Origin: Sphaerisporangium rubeum
Lineage (GTDB): Bacteria; Actinomycetota; Actinomycetes; Streptosporangiales; Streptosporangiaceae
Direction of reading: 5' to 3'
Length of the DNA: 64,000 bases
Assembly (NCBI RefSeq): GCF_014207705.1
Contig: NZ_JACHIU010000001.1
Coordinates: 1,984,001 to 2,048,000, forward strand
Position 1 is the stretch's first letter. The number at the start of each line of letters is the position of its first letter. The notes under the pieces are model-generated. The model had not been told where the DNA came from. It searched no databases and saw only the letters and a program-made list of their open reading frames with translations. The position numbers and the translations under genes are program-made. Below are positions 1 to 12,762 of this stretch, in pieces.

Positions 1-165
1 CCCGGCATCGGCGTGGGCATCATCTTCGGTCAGGGTGTGCAGGCCATCGCGCGCCAGCCCGAGGCGTACGGCCTGATCCGCCAGAACATGCTCCTCGGCT
101 TCGTCCTCACCGAGGCGCTCGCCCTGATCGGTCTGGTCGCGCCGTTCATCTTCCAAGCCATCTGA
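1..165 (+). CDS. atpE: ATP synthase Fo subunit c, 3' part
   Basis: The last 54 residues of the ring-forming c subunit of F1Fo ATP synthase; the start lies before the window. The visible part holds the end of the polar loop (RQPEA), which contacts the central stalk, and the second membrane helix. That helix carries the proton-binding carboxylate, the Glu of TEALALIGLV, 17 residues from the C-terminus. It opens an atp operon read in one direction (c, b, delta, alpha, gamma, beta, epsilon). Identification is firm; only the N-terminal half is missing. Confidence 0.96.
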   Translation, partial: PGIGVGIIFGQGVQAIARQPEAYGLIRQNMLLGFVLTEALALIGLVAPFIFQAI

Positions 166-185
166 CCGAGGCGCTCATCCTCTGA

Positions 186-757
<572 letters not shown>

Positions 758-758
<1 letters not shown>

Positions 759-1567
759 TGAGAGGCATGAGCCGTACGTCGTTCGCCGCCGTGGAGGAGC
801 GCTTCAACGCGGTGGCGGCGGCGGCCGAACTCGGCCGGCTGGCCGAGGACCTGCACGCGGTGGCCGTCCTGCTGGACGGCCAGCACGCGCTGCGCCGCAA
901 CCTGTCGGACCCGGCGCGGCCCGCCGGGCAGAAGGCCGAGGTCACGCGCTCCCTGTTCGGCGGCAAGATCGAAGCCGCCGCGCTTGAGGTCGTGGTGGCC
1001 GCCGTGTCACAGCGCTGGTCCCGCTCGCCGGACCTCGCCGACACGCTGGAACGGCTCAGTGTGGTCGCCGCGGCGGCCGACGCCGAGTCGCGCGGGATGC
1101 TCGACGACGTCGAGGACGAGCTGTTCAGGTTCGGCCGCATCGTCGAGGCCAACCCGCGGCTGCGCATGGTGCTCGCCGACGTCGCGGTGCCCGCCGAGGG
1201 CAAGGCGCGGCTGCTCGCCGAGCTGCTGAGCGGCAAGGTCACCCCGGTCACGCTGGGCATGGTGACCCGGCTCGCTGGGTACTCGCGCGGACGTAGTTTG
1301 GAAGCGGGCCTCGATGAGTACATCAGGCTCGTCGCCGAGCAGCGGCAGCAACTCGTCGCCGTCGTCCGAAGCGCCGTGCCGCTGACCGAAGCCCAGAAGC
1401 GGCGCCTGGCCGACTGGCTGCGCACCACTTACGGGCGGGACGTCCACCTGAACACCGAGGTGGACCCGCGGGTGATCGGTGGATTCTCGGTCCGGCTGGG
1501 AGACGAGATGATCGACACCACGATCGCAGGACGTATCGAAGAAGTCCGCCGCCGATTGGCCGGCTAG
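758..1567 (+). CDS. atpH: ATP synthase F1 subunit delta
   Basis: A 269-residue delta subunit (OSCP), which joins the peripheral stalk to the top of the alpha/beta hexamer. It is longer than the roughly 177-residue E. coli protein but is of the size I expect in actinomycetes. The C-terminal part contains the conserved delta pattern DPRVIGGFSVRLGDEMID. It is separate from subunit b, unlike the fused b-delta of mycobacteria. The start overlaps the atpF stop; a second ATG three codons downstream is possible. Confidence 0.95.
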
Positions 1568-1605
1568 GAGTCGTGGCGGCCGATGATTAGGGAGACTGAA
1601 GAGAG

Positions 1606-3258
<1,653 letters not shown>

Positions 3259-3261
3259 CGC

Positions 3262-4164
3262 ATGGGTGCCCAGCTCAGGGTGCTGCGGCGGCGTATCCGA
3301 GGGGTCAAGTCAACGGCGAAGATCACCCGGGCGCAGGAGCTCATCGCGTCGTCGCGCATCATCAAGGCGCAGCAGCGCATGGAGGCGGCCGTGCCGTACG
3401 AGCGCGAGATCACTCGCGCCGTGTCGGCCGTCCTCAGCAACTCGGCGGACATCGATCACCCGTTGACCGTCGCCAAGGACCGTCCGGCGAGCGCCGGCGT
3501 CCTCATCGTGACCAGCGACCGCGGTTTCGCCGGCGGTTTCAACGCCAACGTGCTGCGTGAGGCCGAGGCGCTCGCCGCTCACCTGCGTGAGCGCGGCACC
3601 GAGATCCGGCCGTACGTCGTCGGACGCAAGGGCATCACCTGGCATCGGTTCCGGGGCCGTGACATGGCCGGCGAGTGGTCGGGGTTCTCCGACAACCCGC
3701 TGTACGCCAACGCCAAGGAGATCGGCCAGGCCCTGATCGGGTCGTTCTCCGAGGACAACGGCATCGACGAGATCCACGTGGTGTACACCGAGTTCCGCTC
3801 GATGCTCACGCAGCAGGTGCAGGTCAAGCGCATCCTGCCGCTGGAGGTCGAGGAGACCACGGAGGCGCCGCCTGGCGGGCCGCTGCCGTACTACGAGTTC
3901 GAGCCGACCGCGGGTGAGGTGCTGAACCAGCTCCTGCCCCGCTACATCGAGTCGCGCATCTACAACGCGCTGCTGCAGTCGGCCGCCTCGGAGCACGCGT
4001 CCCGGCGTCGCGCCATGAAGTCGGCGACCGACAACGCCAACGAGCTCATCCGGGTGTTCACCCAGCAGATGAACCAGGCACGCCAGGCCGAGATCACCCA
4101 GGAAATCAGCGAGATCGTCGGTGGCGCCAACGCGCTGGCCGACGCCGCCGCGGGGAAAGAGTGA
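3262..4164 (+). CDS. atpG: ATP synthase F1 subunit gamma
   Basis: A 300-residue gamma subunit, the rotating central shaft. The N-terminal helix (residues 1-60, starting MGAQLRVLRRRIRGVKSTAKI) and the C-terminal helix ending in ITQEISEIVGGANAL form the coiled-coil axle; the Rossmann-like part lies between. It starts three bases after the atpA stop. An insert of about 20 residues with PPGGPLPYYEFEP near residue 205 looks like a typical actinobacterial loop. Confidence 0.97.
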   Translation: MGAQLRVLRRRIRGVKSTAKITRAQELIASSRIIKAQQRMEAAVPYEREITRAVSAVLSNSADIDHPLTVAKDRPASAGVLIVTSDRGFAGGFNANVLREAEALAAHLRERGTEIRPYVVGRKGITWHRFRGRDMAGEWSGFSDNPLYANAKEIGQALIGSFSEDNGIDEIHVVYTEFRSMLTQQVQVKRILPLEVEETTEAPPGGPLPYYEFEPTAGEVLNQLLPRYIESRIYNALLQSAASEHASRRRAMKSATDNANELIRVFTQQMNQARQAEITQEISEIVGGANALADAAAGKE

Positions 4165-5601
<1,437 letters not shown>

Positions 5602-5653
5602 CGACGGGACGCCGGCACGGCCCTGCCGTGCCGGCGTCCGAGAGAGGTATGTG

Positions 5654-6055
5654 ATGGCGAAACTGCGCATCGGGGTCGTCTCACCGGAACGGGAGATCTG
5701 GGCCGGCGAGGCGGACATGGTGATTGCCAAGACCGTGGACGGAGAGATCGGTATTATGCCGAATCACGCTCCGGTTCTCGGCGTTCTCGTAGAGGGCGGA
5801 GTGCTGCGCGTCAAGCGCGGTGAAGCGGGCGACATCGTCGCGGCGGTCCACGGCGGGTTCATCTCGGTGGCCGACAACGACGTGTCGGTGCTGGCGGAGA
5901 CGGCCGAGCTCGGCAGCGAGGTCGACGTCGCCGCCGCGAGGGACGCCCTGCAGCGAGCGCTCGCCTCGGTCGAGGCCGACGGCGAGGACACCGAAGCCCA
6001 GGTCGAGGCGAAGCGGGCGAGGGCCCGGCTCCGCGCGGCCGGGGAAGAGGTCTGA
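5654..6055 (+). CDS. atpC: ATP synthase F1 subunit epsilon
   Basis: A 133-residue epsilon subunit with an N-terminal beta sandwich and a C-terminal helical hairpin that regulates rotation. The beta domain shows GEIGIMPNHAPVLG and the helical part is Ala/Glu/Arg-rich. The frame is open far upstream, but ATG 5654 is chosen because GAGAGAGG lies directly before it and the protein then starts MAKLRIGVVSPERE like its relatives. It closes the atp operon. Confidence 0.95.
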   Translation: MAKLRIGVVSPEREIWAGEADMVIAKTVDGEIGIMPNHAPVLGVLVEGGVLRVKRGEAGDIVAAVHGGFISVADNDVSVLAETAELGSEVDVAAARDALQRALASVEADGEDTEAQVEAKRARARLRAAGEEV

Positions 6056-6086
6056 CGGAAACACCCGGAGTGAAGTGGGGGCGGCG

Positions 6087-6473
6087 ATGGCGGCGCTGGA
6101 CATTCTCGTGAGCGTTGCGGCGATCGCCGTCCTGCTCGTCCTGAGGGCCGTGTTGCTCGCTCGATCCCGGGGCACGGTGCTGTGCAGCATCCGCATCGGG
6201 AACCGTGCCTGGCGGAGCGGGGTAGCCCGCTACGCCGGGGGGGAGCTCCACTGGATCCCCTTCTTCGGACTACTACTGAGGCCGCGTCACGCTATCGCGA
6301 GGCGCGGCCTCACTGTTTCCACCCGCCGTCCGCTCACCGGTGAGGAAGGCCCCGCGGGGTACTGGACGGTCGACTGCGGCGGGGTGTCGCTGGCGATGAG
6401 CGAGGACGCGCTGACGGGTTTCCTGGCCTGGGTGGAGTCCGCACCGCCGAGCGCGCATCTGGACGCCGCCTGA
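6087..6473 (+). CDS. DUF2550 family membrane protein
   Basis: A 128-residue protein with one N-terminal membrane helix (about residues 5-24) followed by a small cytoplasmic domain containing HWIPFFG and the end VDCGGVSLAMSEDALTGFLAW. This is the actinobacterial DUF2550 family, commonly found just after atpC; function unknown. The start is the ATG in the frame; a GTG four codons upstream cannot be excluded. Two consecutive CTA leucine codons (6270-6275) are unusual for this base composition. Confidence 0.85.
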   Translation: MAALDILVSVAAIAVLLVLRAVLLARSRGTVLCSIRIGNRAWRSGVARYAGGELHWIPFFGLLLRPRHAIARRGLTVSTRRPLTGEEGPAGYWTVDCGGVSLAMSEDALTGFLAWVESAPPSAHLDAA

Positions 6474-6496
6474 CCACCGTGCCACCGGCACGACCC

Positions 6497-6610
6497 TGAG
6501 CCAACCCGGACGGCCGCGACCGGCCCGGGACGACCACTGCGGCCCGTGAGCCGGCCCGGAACGACTCCGGGTGGCCGGAACGACGCCGTACAGTCCTGAG
6601 CGGGTCCCTG
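6497..6610. repeat. Decayed 50-bp tandem repeat between convergent genes
   Basis: After the DUF2550 stop, TGAGCC-type blocks recur at 6497, 6547 and 6597, exactly 50 bases apart. The first two units agree at roughly two thirds of positions (TGAGCC, then CCCGGA, then a GGACGAC/GAACGAC block), and the third fades out. No open frame is convincing here. It fills most of the gap between DUF2550 and the convergent cobalamin gene. Confidence 0.55.
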
Positions 6611-6644
6611 CGGCTGGAACCCGCCGATCATGAGGACAGCCTCG

Positions 6645-7235
6645 TCAGCGAGTGCCACCGGGCTTCCAGAGCACCTCCTGGCCCGCCGCCGCCACCCGGC
6701 ACAGGATGAACAGCAGATCGCTCAGCCGGTTGAGATAGCGCGCGGTGAGCGGGTTCACGTCCTGGTGCGCCTCCAGAGCGGCCCAGGTGGTGCGCTCGGC
6801 GCGCCGCACCACCGTGCGGGCCACGTGCAGCAACGCGGTACCCGGCGCGCCTCCCGGCAGGATGAAACTGCGCAGCGGGGTCAGGCCGGCGTTGAACCGG
6901 TCGCACTGCCGCTCCAGGCGGTCGACGTACTCCTGCTCCACCCGCAGCGGCGGGTACGGCGGGTCCTCGCGCACCGGCATGCACAGGTCCGCGCCGAGGT
7001 CGAACAGCTCGTTCTGCACCAGGGAGAGGACCTCGACGACCTCGGGTGCGAGACCGCCGAGGGCCATCGCCGCGCCGATGGCGGCGTTGGCCTCCTCGAC
7101 GTCGGCGTACGCGGCGAGCCTCGTGTCGGTCTTGCGGGTGCGGCTCATGTCGCCGAGCGCGGTGCCGCCGTCGTCACCGGTCCTCGTGTAGATGGTGGAA
7201 AGCACGACCGGGTTGTCGTTGTCAGCTCGCGTCAT
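6645..7235 (-). CDS. PduO-type ATP:cob(I)alamin adenosyltransferase
   Basis: A 196-residue enzyme that transfers the adenosyl group of ATP to reduced cobalamin to make coenzyme B12, needed for example by methylmalonyl-CoA mutase. The N-terminal ATP-binding motif YTRTGDDGGTALGD and the later VRRAERTTW motif with catalytic Arg/Glu are both present. ATG 7235 is chosen because the protein then starts MTRADNDNPVVLSTIYTRTG, although the frame is open further upstream. It is convergent with the atp operon, a common actinobacterial arrangement. Confidence 0.92.
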   Translation of the reverse strand: MTRADNDNPVVLSTIYTRTGDDGGTALGDMSRTRKTDTRLAAYADVEEANAAIGAAMALGGLAPEVVEVLSLVQNELFDLGADLCMPVREDPPYPPLRVEQEYVDRLERQCDRFNAGLTPLRSFILPGGAPGTALLHVARTVVRRAERTTWAALEAHQDVNPLTARYLNRLSDLLFILCRVAAAGQEVLWKPGGTR

Positions 7236-7395
7236 GCGGCCAGCGTAACGAGCGCCGGACCGTGACGGGCCGGGGCCTTGACCCGTTCGATGCGTCCGGT
7301 GAGCGCTCCGACCAGGAAAGGAGGGATAGAGCGGGTGAAGGTGGGCAGGAGAAGTGGCGCGGCTCCTGGGCCGCGCGCGACGCGAGGAGGACTCC

Positions 7396-7713
7396 ATGCG
7401 CAGCCGGACAATTCCGGAACGGCAGGTCGTCGACGTCGGCTCCCGCCTGGACGGAGGCACGGTCGCCGGGTTGCGACCGCGCCTTCACGACGCCGTGGAC
7501 CGCGGTGAGGGCGACCTGGTCCTCGACCTGTCCGGCCTGGAGATGATCGACGCGGCCGGTCTCGGCGTCCTGGTCGGCACCCACCGCCGCGCCCTGCGCG
7601 CCGAACGCCGGCTGGTGCTGCGTGGCGTGCCGCCTCGTGTCCTGCGGGTGCTGGCGATCACTCGTCTGCACCGGGTGATCACGGTGGAGATGCCGGAGGC
7701 GGCGGTGGCCTAG
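7396..7713 (+). CDS. STAS domain anti-sigma factor antagonist
   Basis: A 105-residue single-domain STAS protein of the SpoIIAA/RsbV type, which binds an anti-sigma kinase and thereby frees a sigma factor. The fold is recognisable from GTVAGLRPRLHDAV, the VLDLSGLEMIDAAGLGVLV strand-helix and the final IRRL-like ITRLHRVI segment. The phosphorylatable Ser/Thr usual in DSSG is replaced: the motif reads IDAAGLG. It may therefore not be controlled by phosphorylation. GAGGAGG precedes the ATG. No kinase partner lies next to it. Confidence 0.82.
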   Translation: MRSRTIPERQVVDVGSRLDGGTVAGLRPRLHDAVDRGEGDLVLDLSGLEMIDAAGLGVLVGTHRRALRAERRLVLRGVPPRVLRVLAITRLHRVITVEMPEAAVA

Positions 7714-7778
7714 CCGGCCGGCTCGGCGCGCCGGAGGCGGCCGGAGGCTTGGGGGGTGTACGGCCCGGCGACGGGCCT

Positions 7779-8360
7779 TCAGGAGCCGAACGAGCGCCGG
7801 AAGATGTGCACGGCGGTCTCGACGAGATGCTCCAGCGGAGGTTGCCGCTCGGCGAGCACCCACTCGATCAGCAATTCCTGTATGGCGCCGACCATGCCGA
7901 GCGCCAGCAGATGCCGGTGACTCGGCAGGCTCGCGGGCAGGTTCGTGAGCGCGTCCTCGATGAGGTCGGTGAACCCGGCGACGGCGCGTTGCCGGTGCAC
8001 GGAGAGGATCTCTCCGGCACGGCGCACCTCAAGGTGCATGATCCTGGCGCGCCGTACGTCCCGGGTGACGAAAGTTATGTACTCCTGGATGCCCGCTTCG
8101 ATACGGCTGTCCGGGTCCGGCGGCGCGTCGCCGACGGCCCGGGAGACGGCGAGCATCGTCTCGTCCACGCAGCGCTCGTAAACGGCCCGCATGAGATCTT
8201 CACGACCGGAGAAACATTCATAGAAGGCCCTGTTGGAGATGCGGGCCGAGGCGCACAATCGCTCGATCGTGGTCGTCGTGAATCCGACACCGGCGAACAA
8301 CGTGTATGCCGCGTTCATCAACCGCTGCCTGCGGTCGGCTAATCGTTGCTCAGCCGTCAT
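7779..8360 (-). CDS. TetR family transcriptional regulator
   Basis: A 193-residue TetR repressor. The helix-turn-helix spans about residues 8-55 (RRQRLMNAAYTLFAGVGF then SARISNRAFYECFSGREDLM); the remaining helices form the ligand-binding, dimerising part. It lies 108 bases downstream of the aldehyde dehydrogenase on the same strand, so it may regulate that gene. The start is uncertain: ATG 8360 gives a typical N-terminus, but upstream ATGs at 8405 and 8429 are in frame and none has a clear ribosome site. Confidence 0.85.
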   Translation of the reverse strand: MTAEQRLADRRQRLMNAAYTLFAGVGFTTTTIERLCASARISNRAFYECFSGREDLMRAVYERCVDETMLAVSRAVGDAPPDPDSRIEAGIQEYITFVTRDVRRARIMHLEVRRAGEILSVHRQRAVAGFTDLIEDALTNLPASLPSHRHLLALGMVGAIQELLIEWVLAERQPPLEHLVETAVHIFRRSFGS

Positions 8361-8468
8361 TCCCCGGTAGTCGCGTCCGGTCGCCACAGTACACCTCACG
8401 TCCATGCTGGTCTCATAGGAACCCATCATTATGGACGCAAGATCGTTTTAACGGAAGTATCGCGACAA

Positions 8469-9956
8469 CTAGCTCTTGCGGCGACCGTGGAGAAAGGTGA
8501 CCAATTTCACGAGACGCTCCAGGTCTGCGGGGGTGCGCGTGAAAGAGGTGAGATTCATTCCAGGTATGGCGAAACGCTGCCGCGAGATCGCCTTCGGCCG
8601 GGTGAACTCACGCAGCCCGTCGGCGCCGTGAATGCGGCCGAACCCGGACGCTCCAGTGCCACCGAACGGAAGGGACGGCACCCCGACGAACGATATGACC
8701 GAATTGACGGCCGTCATGCCGCCGAGCATGGCCCGCGCCAGTTCCGTGGCCCGTCTCACGTTACCGGAGAACACCGTGCCGCCGAGACCGTACGCCACGG
8801 CGTTGGCGCGGCGCACCGCCTCGTCGGCGTCGGCGACCTTGGCGACCGTGATGGTCGGGCCGAACGTCTCCTCCTGCACGGCGCTCGCGTCCTCCGGCAC
8901 ATCGGTGAGCACCACCGGGTCCACGAACGGCGGCCGCACGGCGTCCGCGCCGCCGACCACGGCCGTGGCCCCCTTGGCGAGCGCGTCGTCCACGTGGCGC
9001 CTGATGACGTCGGCCTGCTCCGGCATCGTGATCGGCCCGTAGTCCTCGCCGGCGCGCAGGGCCGCCACCCGGCGGGTCAGCTCACGCATGAAGTCGTCGT
9101 ACACCGGGGCCACCGCGTAGACGCGCTCCACCCCGACGCAGGTCTGGCCGGCGTTCGACATGGCTCCCCACACCGCGGCGTCCGCCGCGGCGGCGAGGTC
9201 GGCGTCCCGGTCCACGATCAGCGCGTCCTTGCCGCCGCACTCGGCGACCAGCGGCGTGAGGTTGGCCGCGCAGGCCGCCATGACCCGTTTGGCGGTGGCC
9301 GTCGATCCGGTGAACGCGACCTTCCCGACCCCCGGATGGCCCGCCAGCGCCGCGCCTGTCTCGCCGAACCCCGTGACGACCTGGAACACCGGGTGCTCGG
9401 GCACACTCTCGGCGAACAGCTCCGCCAGCAGCACCCCGACCCCCGGTGTCAGCTCGCTCGGCTTGAACACCACGGCGTTCCCCGCCGCGAGCGCGTACAC
9501 GATCGACCCCATCGGCGTGAACACCGGGTAGTTCCACGGCCCGATGACCCCGACCACCCCGAGCGGCAGGTACTCGAGCGTGGCGGCGAGGTTCACGCCG
9601 AGCAGCCCCGACGGGACCCGCCGCGGTCCGAGCACCTTGCGCGCGTTGCGCGCGGCCCAGTCGATGTGCGTGATCGCGATCGCCGCCTCCAGCGTCGCGT
9701 CCCCCTCGGGCTTCCCGGTCTCCTGCGACACCGCCTCGGCGATCCGCCGCAGGTTCCGCGTCACCACCGCCTTGTAGTCGAGCAACCGGCGCCGGCGCTC
9801 GTCGAACCCCAGCCGTCCCCACCACAGCGCGGCCCCACGGCCCCGCTCCACCGCGGCGTCCACGCTCACGGCGTCGTCGATCGGATGCGTCCCCACCACG
9901 ACCCCGGTCGCCGGATGCACCGACTCGAACGTACGTCCCTCAGTGGCCGTGGACAT
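8469..9956 (-). CDS. NAD(P)-dependent aldehyde dehydrogenase, probably succinate-semialdehyde type
   Basis: A 495-residue aldehyde dehydrogenase that oxidises an aldehyde to the acid with NAD(P). The general base Glu239 lies in VAECGGKDAL, and the nucleophile Cys273 in NAGQTCVGVERV. The actinobacterial group with the ending NLTSFTRTPADLERLV is often annotated as succinic semialdehyde dehydrogenase; that substrate is inference. GGAGAGGAG lies upstream of ATG 9956. The neighbouring TetR gene follows on the same strand. Confidence 0.9.
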   Translation of the reverse strand: MSTATEGRTFESVHPATGVVVGTHPIDDAVSVDAAVERGRGAALWWGRLGFDERRRRLLDYKAVVTRNLRRIAEAVSQETGKPEGDATLEAAIAITHIDWAARNARKVLGPRRVPSGLLGVNLAATLEYLPLGVVGVIGPWNYPVFTPMGSIVYALAAGNAVVFKPSELTPGVGVLLAELFAESVPEHPVFQVVTGFGETGAALAGHPGVGKVAFTGSTATAKRVMAACAANLTPLVAECGGKDALIVDRDADLAAAADAAVWGAMSNAGQTCVGVERVYAVAPVYDDFMRELTRRVAALRAGEDYGPITMPEQADVIRRHVDDALAKGATAVVGGADAVRPPFVDPVVLTDVPEDASAVQEETFGPTITVAKVADADEAVRRANAVAYGLGGTVFSGNVRRATELARAMLGGMTAVNSVISFVGVPSLPFGGTGASGFGRIHGADGLREFTRPKAISRQRFAIPGMNLTSFTRTPADLERLVKLVTFLHGRRKS

Positions 9957-10046
9957 GGGGAAACTCCTCTCCGGACGTCCGGCGCCGTCCGCGGCCACCC
10001 TAACCCCGTCCCGCCGTCCTCTACCAGACAGAGCTATGAGTCGGGC

Positions 10047-10673
10047 TCAGGTTCGCTCCAGCAGGCCACGCCGCAGCGCCGTGGTGACGGCGGCCGTGCG
10101 GTCGCTGACGCCGAGCTTGCCGAAGACGCGCAGCAGGTGGGTCTTCACGGTGGCCTCGCTGATGAACAGCTCGCGGCCGATGTCGGCGTTGGTGAGCCCC
10201 CGGGCCACCAGGGAGAGCACCTCGGTCTCACGCCTGGACAACGAGTCGGCGGCCGGGGCACGCATGCGGCCCACCAGTTTGGTCGCCACCGAGGGGGACA
10301 GCACGGTCTCGCCACGCGTGGCGGCGAAGACGGCGGACACCAGGTCGGCGCGGGAGGTGTCCTTGAGCAGGTAGCCCGCGGCCCCGGCCTCCACGGCCCG
10401 CACGATGTCCTGGTCGGTCTCGAACGTCGTCAGCACGATCACCCGGCACCCCGGCCGCTCCGACAGCACGCGGGGGATGGCGCTCACCCCGTCGCCGCCG
10501 GGCATCCGCAGGTCCATCAGGACGACGTCGGGCCGGAGCTCGCGGGCCCGCGTGACGGCCTCGTCCCCCGACCCGGCCTCCCCGGCCACCGAGATGCCGG
10601 GGTCGGCCTCCAGCATGCCGCGCAGGCCCTCACGCACCACAGGGTGGTCGTCGACGATCAGCACACTGATCAC
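10047..10673 (-). CDS. NarL/LuxR-type response regulator
   Basis: A 208-residue response regulator: receiver domain (residues 1-120) with acidic pocket Asp8/Asp9, phosphoacceptor Asp54 in VVLMDLRMPGGDG and conserved Lys in LLKDTS; LuxR-type helix-turn-helix (about 140-205) with LSRRETEVLSLVARGLTNADIG. Its start overlaps the stop of the histidine kinase gene, so the two are coupled. It is the last gene of a four-gene operon and probably controls the ABC-2 exporter at its head. Confidence 0.94.
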   Translation of the reverse strand: MISVLIVDDHPVVREGLRGMLEADPGISVAGEAGSGDEAVTRARELRPDVVLMDLRMPGGDGVSAIPRVLSERPGCRVIVLTTFETDQDIVRAVEAGAAGYLLKDTSRADLVSAVFAATRGETVLSPSVATKLVGRMRAPAADSLSRRETEVLSLVARGLTNADIGRELFISEATVKTHLLRVFGKLGVSDRTAAVTTALRRGLLERT

Positions 10674-11908
10674 GGTGCCTCCTCACGGGTCACGGCCGCC
10701 GCCTCCGGGTAGGGGATGCGCACGGTGAGCCGCGTCCCCTTCCCCGGAGCGCCGTCCACCAGTACCGATCCTCCCGCCTCCTCGGCACGTGCCCGCATGG
10801 CGCGCAGCCCGAACCCCGGAGGCGTGGCCGCCGGGTCGAAGCCGCGGCCGTCGTCCGTCACGCGGAGACACACCTCGCTCTCGCCGTAGTCCAGGCGGAC
10901 CCGCACCGACGACGCCGCCGCGTGCCGCCGTACGTTGGCGAGCGCCTCCTGCGCCGCGCGCACCAGGACCACCTCGATGCCCGGTGGCAGCGGCCGGGAA
11001 CCGTCACCCACCTCGAACGTCACCGGCAGCGACAGCTCCTCGAGCAGCCGCGCGGCGATCCTACGCAGCGCCTGCTCCAGCGTGGAGCCGTCGAGCGGCG
11101 GCGGGCTGAGCGCCGCGATGAGGCCCCGCGCCTCGGCGAGGTTCTCCCGCGCGGTCCGCATGGCGAGCGCCAGATGCCGGGACGGGTCACGCGACGCCTC
11201 GGCGGCCTGGATCAGCATGATGATGCTGGTGAACCCCTGAGCGAGCGTGTCGTGGATCTCCCCGGCGAGCCGTTCGCGCTCGGCCATGGCCCCCCGTTCC
11301 CGCGAGAGCCGCGCGACCTGCGCTCTGCTGGCCTCCAGCTCCTCGATGAGCACGGCACGTTCGGCGCTCTGCCTGATGATCCGCGACATCCACGGCCCGA
11401 ACACGATGGAGAACGTGACCGACACCGCGCTGGTCGCCGCGACGGTGACGGCCGACTGCCACGTGAGCCCAGGTTCCAGGACGAACCGGACGGCCGGTGC
11501 CAGGTTGATCGACAGCACCATGGTGATGGCCCATGGCTGGGACAGCGTCATGAAGATCTGCGGGCCGAGCGCGAACATCGCGAACGACGAGGCCGGCACG
11601 ACGATCGTCGCGGGGACGAAGGTGACCAGCACGAACACCACGTACAGCAGCCGCGCGCGGTCCGATCCCTCGTCCCGCGCCAGCGCGGGCCTGCCGAACA
11701 CCACATACGCGGCCGCGCACACGCTGAGCAGCACGAGCGCCGCGGCCCGCGCGGGGACGGACGTGCCGTCGTCGAGGAACACCAGCGTCCCGGTGACCAC
11801 GTACGCGAGGACGAACAGGATGTTCCACCCGTGGAAGGCCCGCCAGGCGTCGGCCGGCGCGGAACGCCGGTCGGCCTGGCGAGCGCAGTCGTCCGCCGTC
11901 TCGGTCAT
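10670..11908 (-). CDS. Membrane sensor histidine kinase (HisKA_3 type)
   Basis: A 412-residue sensor kinase. About six membrane helices fill residues 27-185. A short coiled coil leads to the dimerisation helix with phosphoacceptor His219 in LAGEIHDTLAQGF. The HATPase domain follows with the G-box VTDDGRGFDP near the end. ATG 11908 overlaps the TGA of the upstream permease, which fixes the start better than the longer open frame. Its partner is the response regulator that follows. Confidence 0.93.
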   Translation of the reverse strand: MTETADDCARQADRRSAPADAWRAFHGWNILFVLAYVVTGTLVFLDDGTSVPARAAALVLLSVCAAAYVVFGRPALARDEGSDRARLLYVVFVLVTFVPATIVVPASSFAMFALGPQIFMTLSQPWAITMVLSINLAPAVRFVLEPGLTWQSAVTVAATSAVSVTFSIVFGPWMSRIIRQSAERAVLIEELEASRAQVARLSRERGAMAERERLAGEIHDTLAQGFTSIIMLIQAAEASRDPSRHLALAMRTARENLAEARGLIAALSPPPLDGSTLEQALRRIAARLLEELSLPVTFEVGDGSRPLPPGIEVVLVRAAQEALANVRRHAAASSVRVRLDYGESEVCLRVTDDGRGFDPAATPPGFGLRAMRARAEEAGGSVLVDGAPGKGTRLTVRIPYPEAAAVTREEAP

Positions 11909-12762
11909 CCGTCGCGGCGGCTCTTCCAGCGAAACGTCGTCAGGCACAGGATCAGACCTCCGGCCACCCACGCTGCCAGCACCAGGGCCACCCGGTCGAG
12001 CTCGTACGAACCGGTCGTCTCCAGGGCGGCCCCCGCGTCACCCAGGAAGACCGACCGGAAGCCCTGGCACATCCACTTCAGCGGAAAGACCGCCGCGATC
12101 CGCGTCAGCCACTCAGGCATCTGCGTGAACGGGATGAACACCCCCGAGATGAACTGCAGCACCACGAACGGCAGGCTGATCACCGCGCTCGCGCTCTTGG
12201 CCGACCTCGGCAGGCTGCTCACCGCCACCCCGAGCAGCGAGCAGCCGGTGATGCCGAGCACGAACACCCAGGCGAACGTCACCCAGTTCGCCATGTCGGA
12301 CGGCAGCGTCAGGTCGTAGGCGAACACACCGATGGCGAGCAGGATCGCGACCTCCACCGCCGCCACGATCAGCACACTGACGATCTTGCCGATGAAGTAG
12401 GAGCTGCGTGGCAGCGGCGTCCCCGCGAGCCGTTTGAGTGTGCCGTCGTCCCGGTCGCCGGCGATGCCGATGCCGAGGTTCTGGAAGCTGGCGGCCATCA
12501 CCCCCGCGCCGATCAGGCCGGCGGTGTAGAGCTGGGAGACGGTGACCGCGCCGCCGCCGAGGCGTCCTTGGAAGATCGAGCCGAAGATCACGAGCATGAC
12601 GATCGGGAAGGCGAAGGTGAAGACCACGGCGTCCTTCTCGCGGAAGAACATCTTGGTCTCCACCCGCCCCCTGGCCCATCCGGCGGCGGCCACGGACGGC
12701 GGCCTGCGGGCCGGGGCCGCGCGCGTCGCGGCGGCGGGGGGAGTGGCGACGGTGTCGCTCAT
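11905..12762 (-). CDS. ABC-2 type exporter permease
   Basis: A 285-residue membrane subunit with six predicted helices, the usual ABC-2 size. The N-terminal third ends in a cytoplasmic helix before FREKDAVVFTFAFPIVMLVIFGSIF; the DRDDGTLKRLAGTPLPRSSY motif is the typical ABC-2 coupling element. Both ends overlap neighbours by ATGA, tying it to the ATPase upstream and the kinase downstream. Substrate unknown; such kinase-linked ABC-2 systems often export antimicrobials or lipids. Confidence 0.92.
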   Translation of the reverse strand: MSDTVATPPAAATRAAPARRPPSVAAAGWARGRVETKMFFREKDAVVFTFAFPIVMLVIFGSIFQGRLGGGAVTVSQLYTAGLIGAGVMAASFQNLGIGIAGDRDDGTLKRLAGTPLPRSSYFIGKIVSVLIVAAVEVAILLAIGVFAYDLTLPSDMANWVTFAWVFVLGITGCSLLGVAVSSLPRSAKSASAVISLPFVVLQFISGVFIPFTQMPEWLTRIAAVFPLKWMCQGFRSVFLGDAGAALETTGSYELDRVALVLAAWVAGGLILCLTTFRWKSRRDG

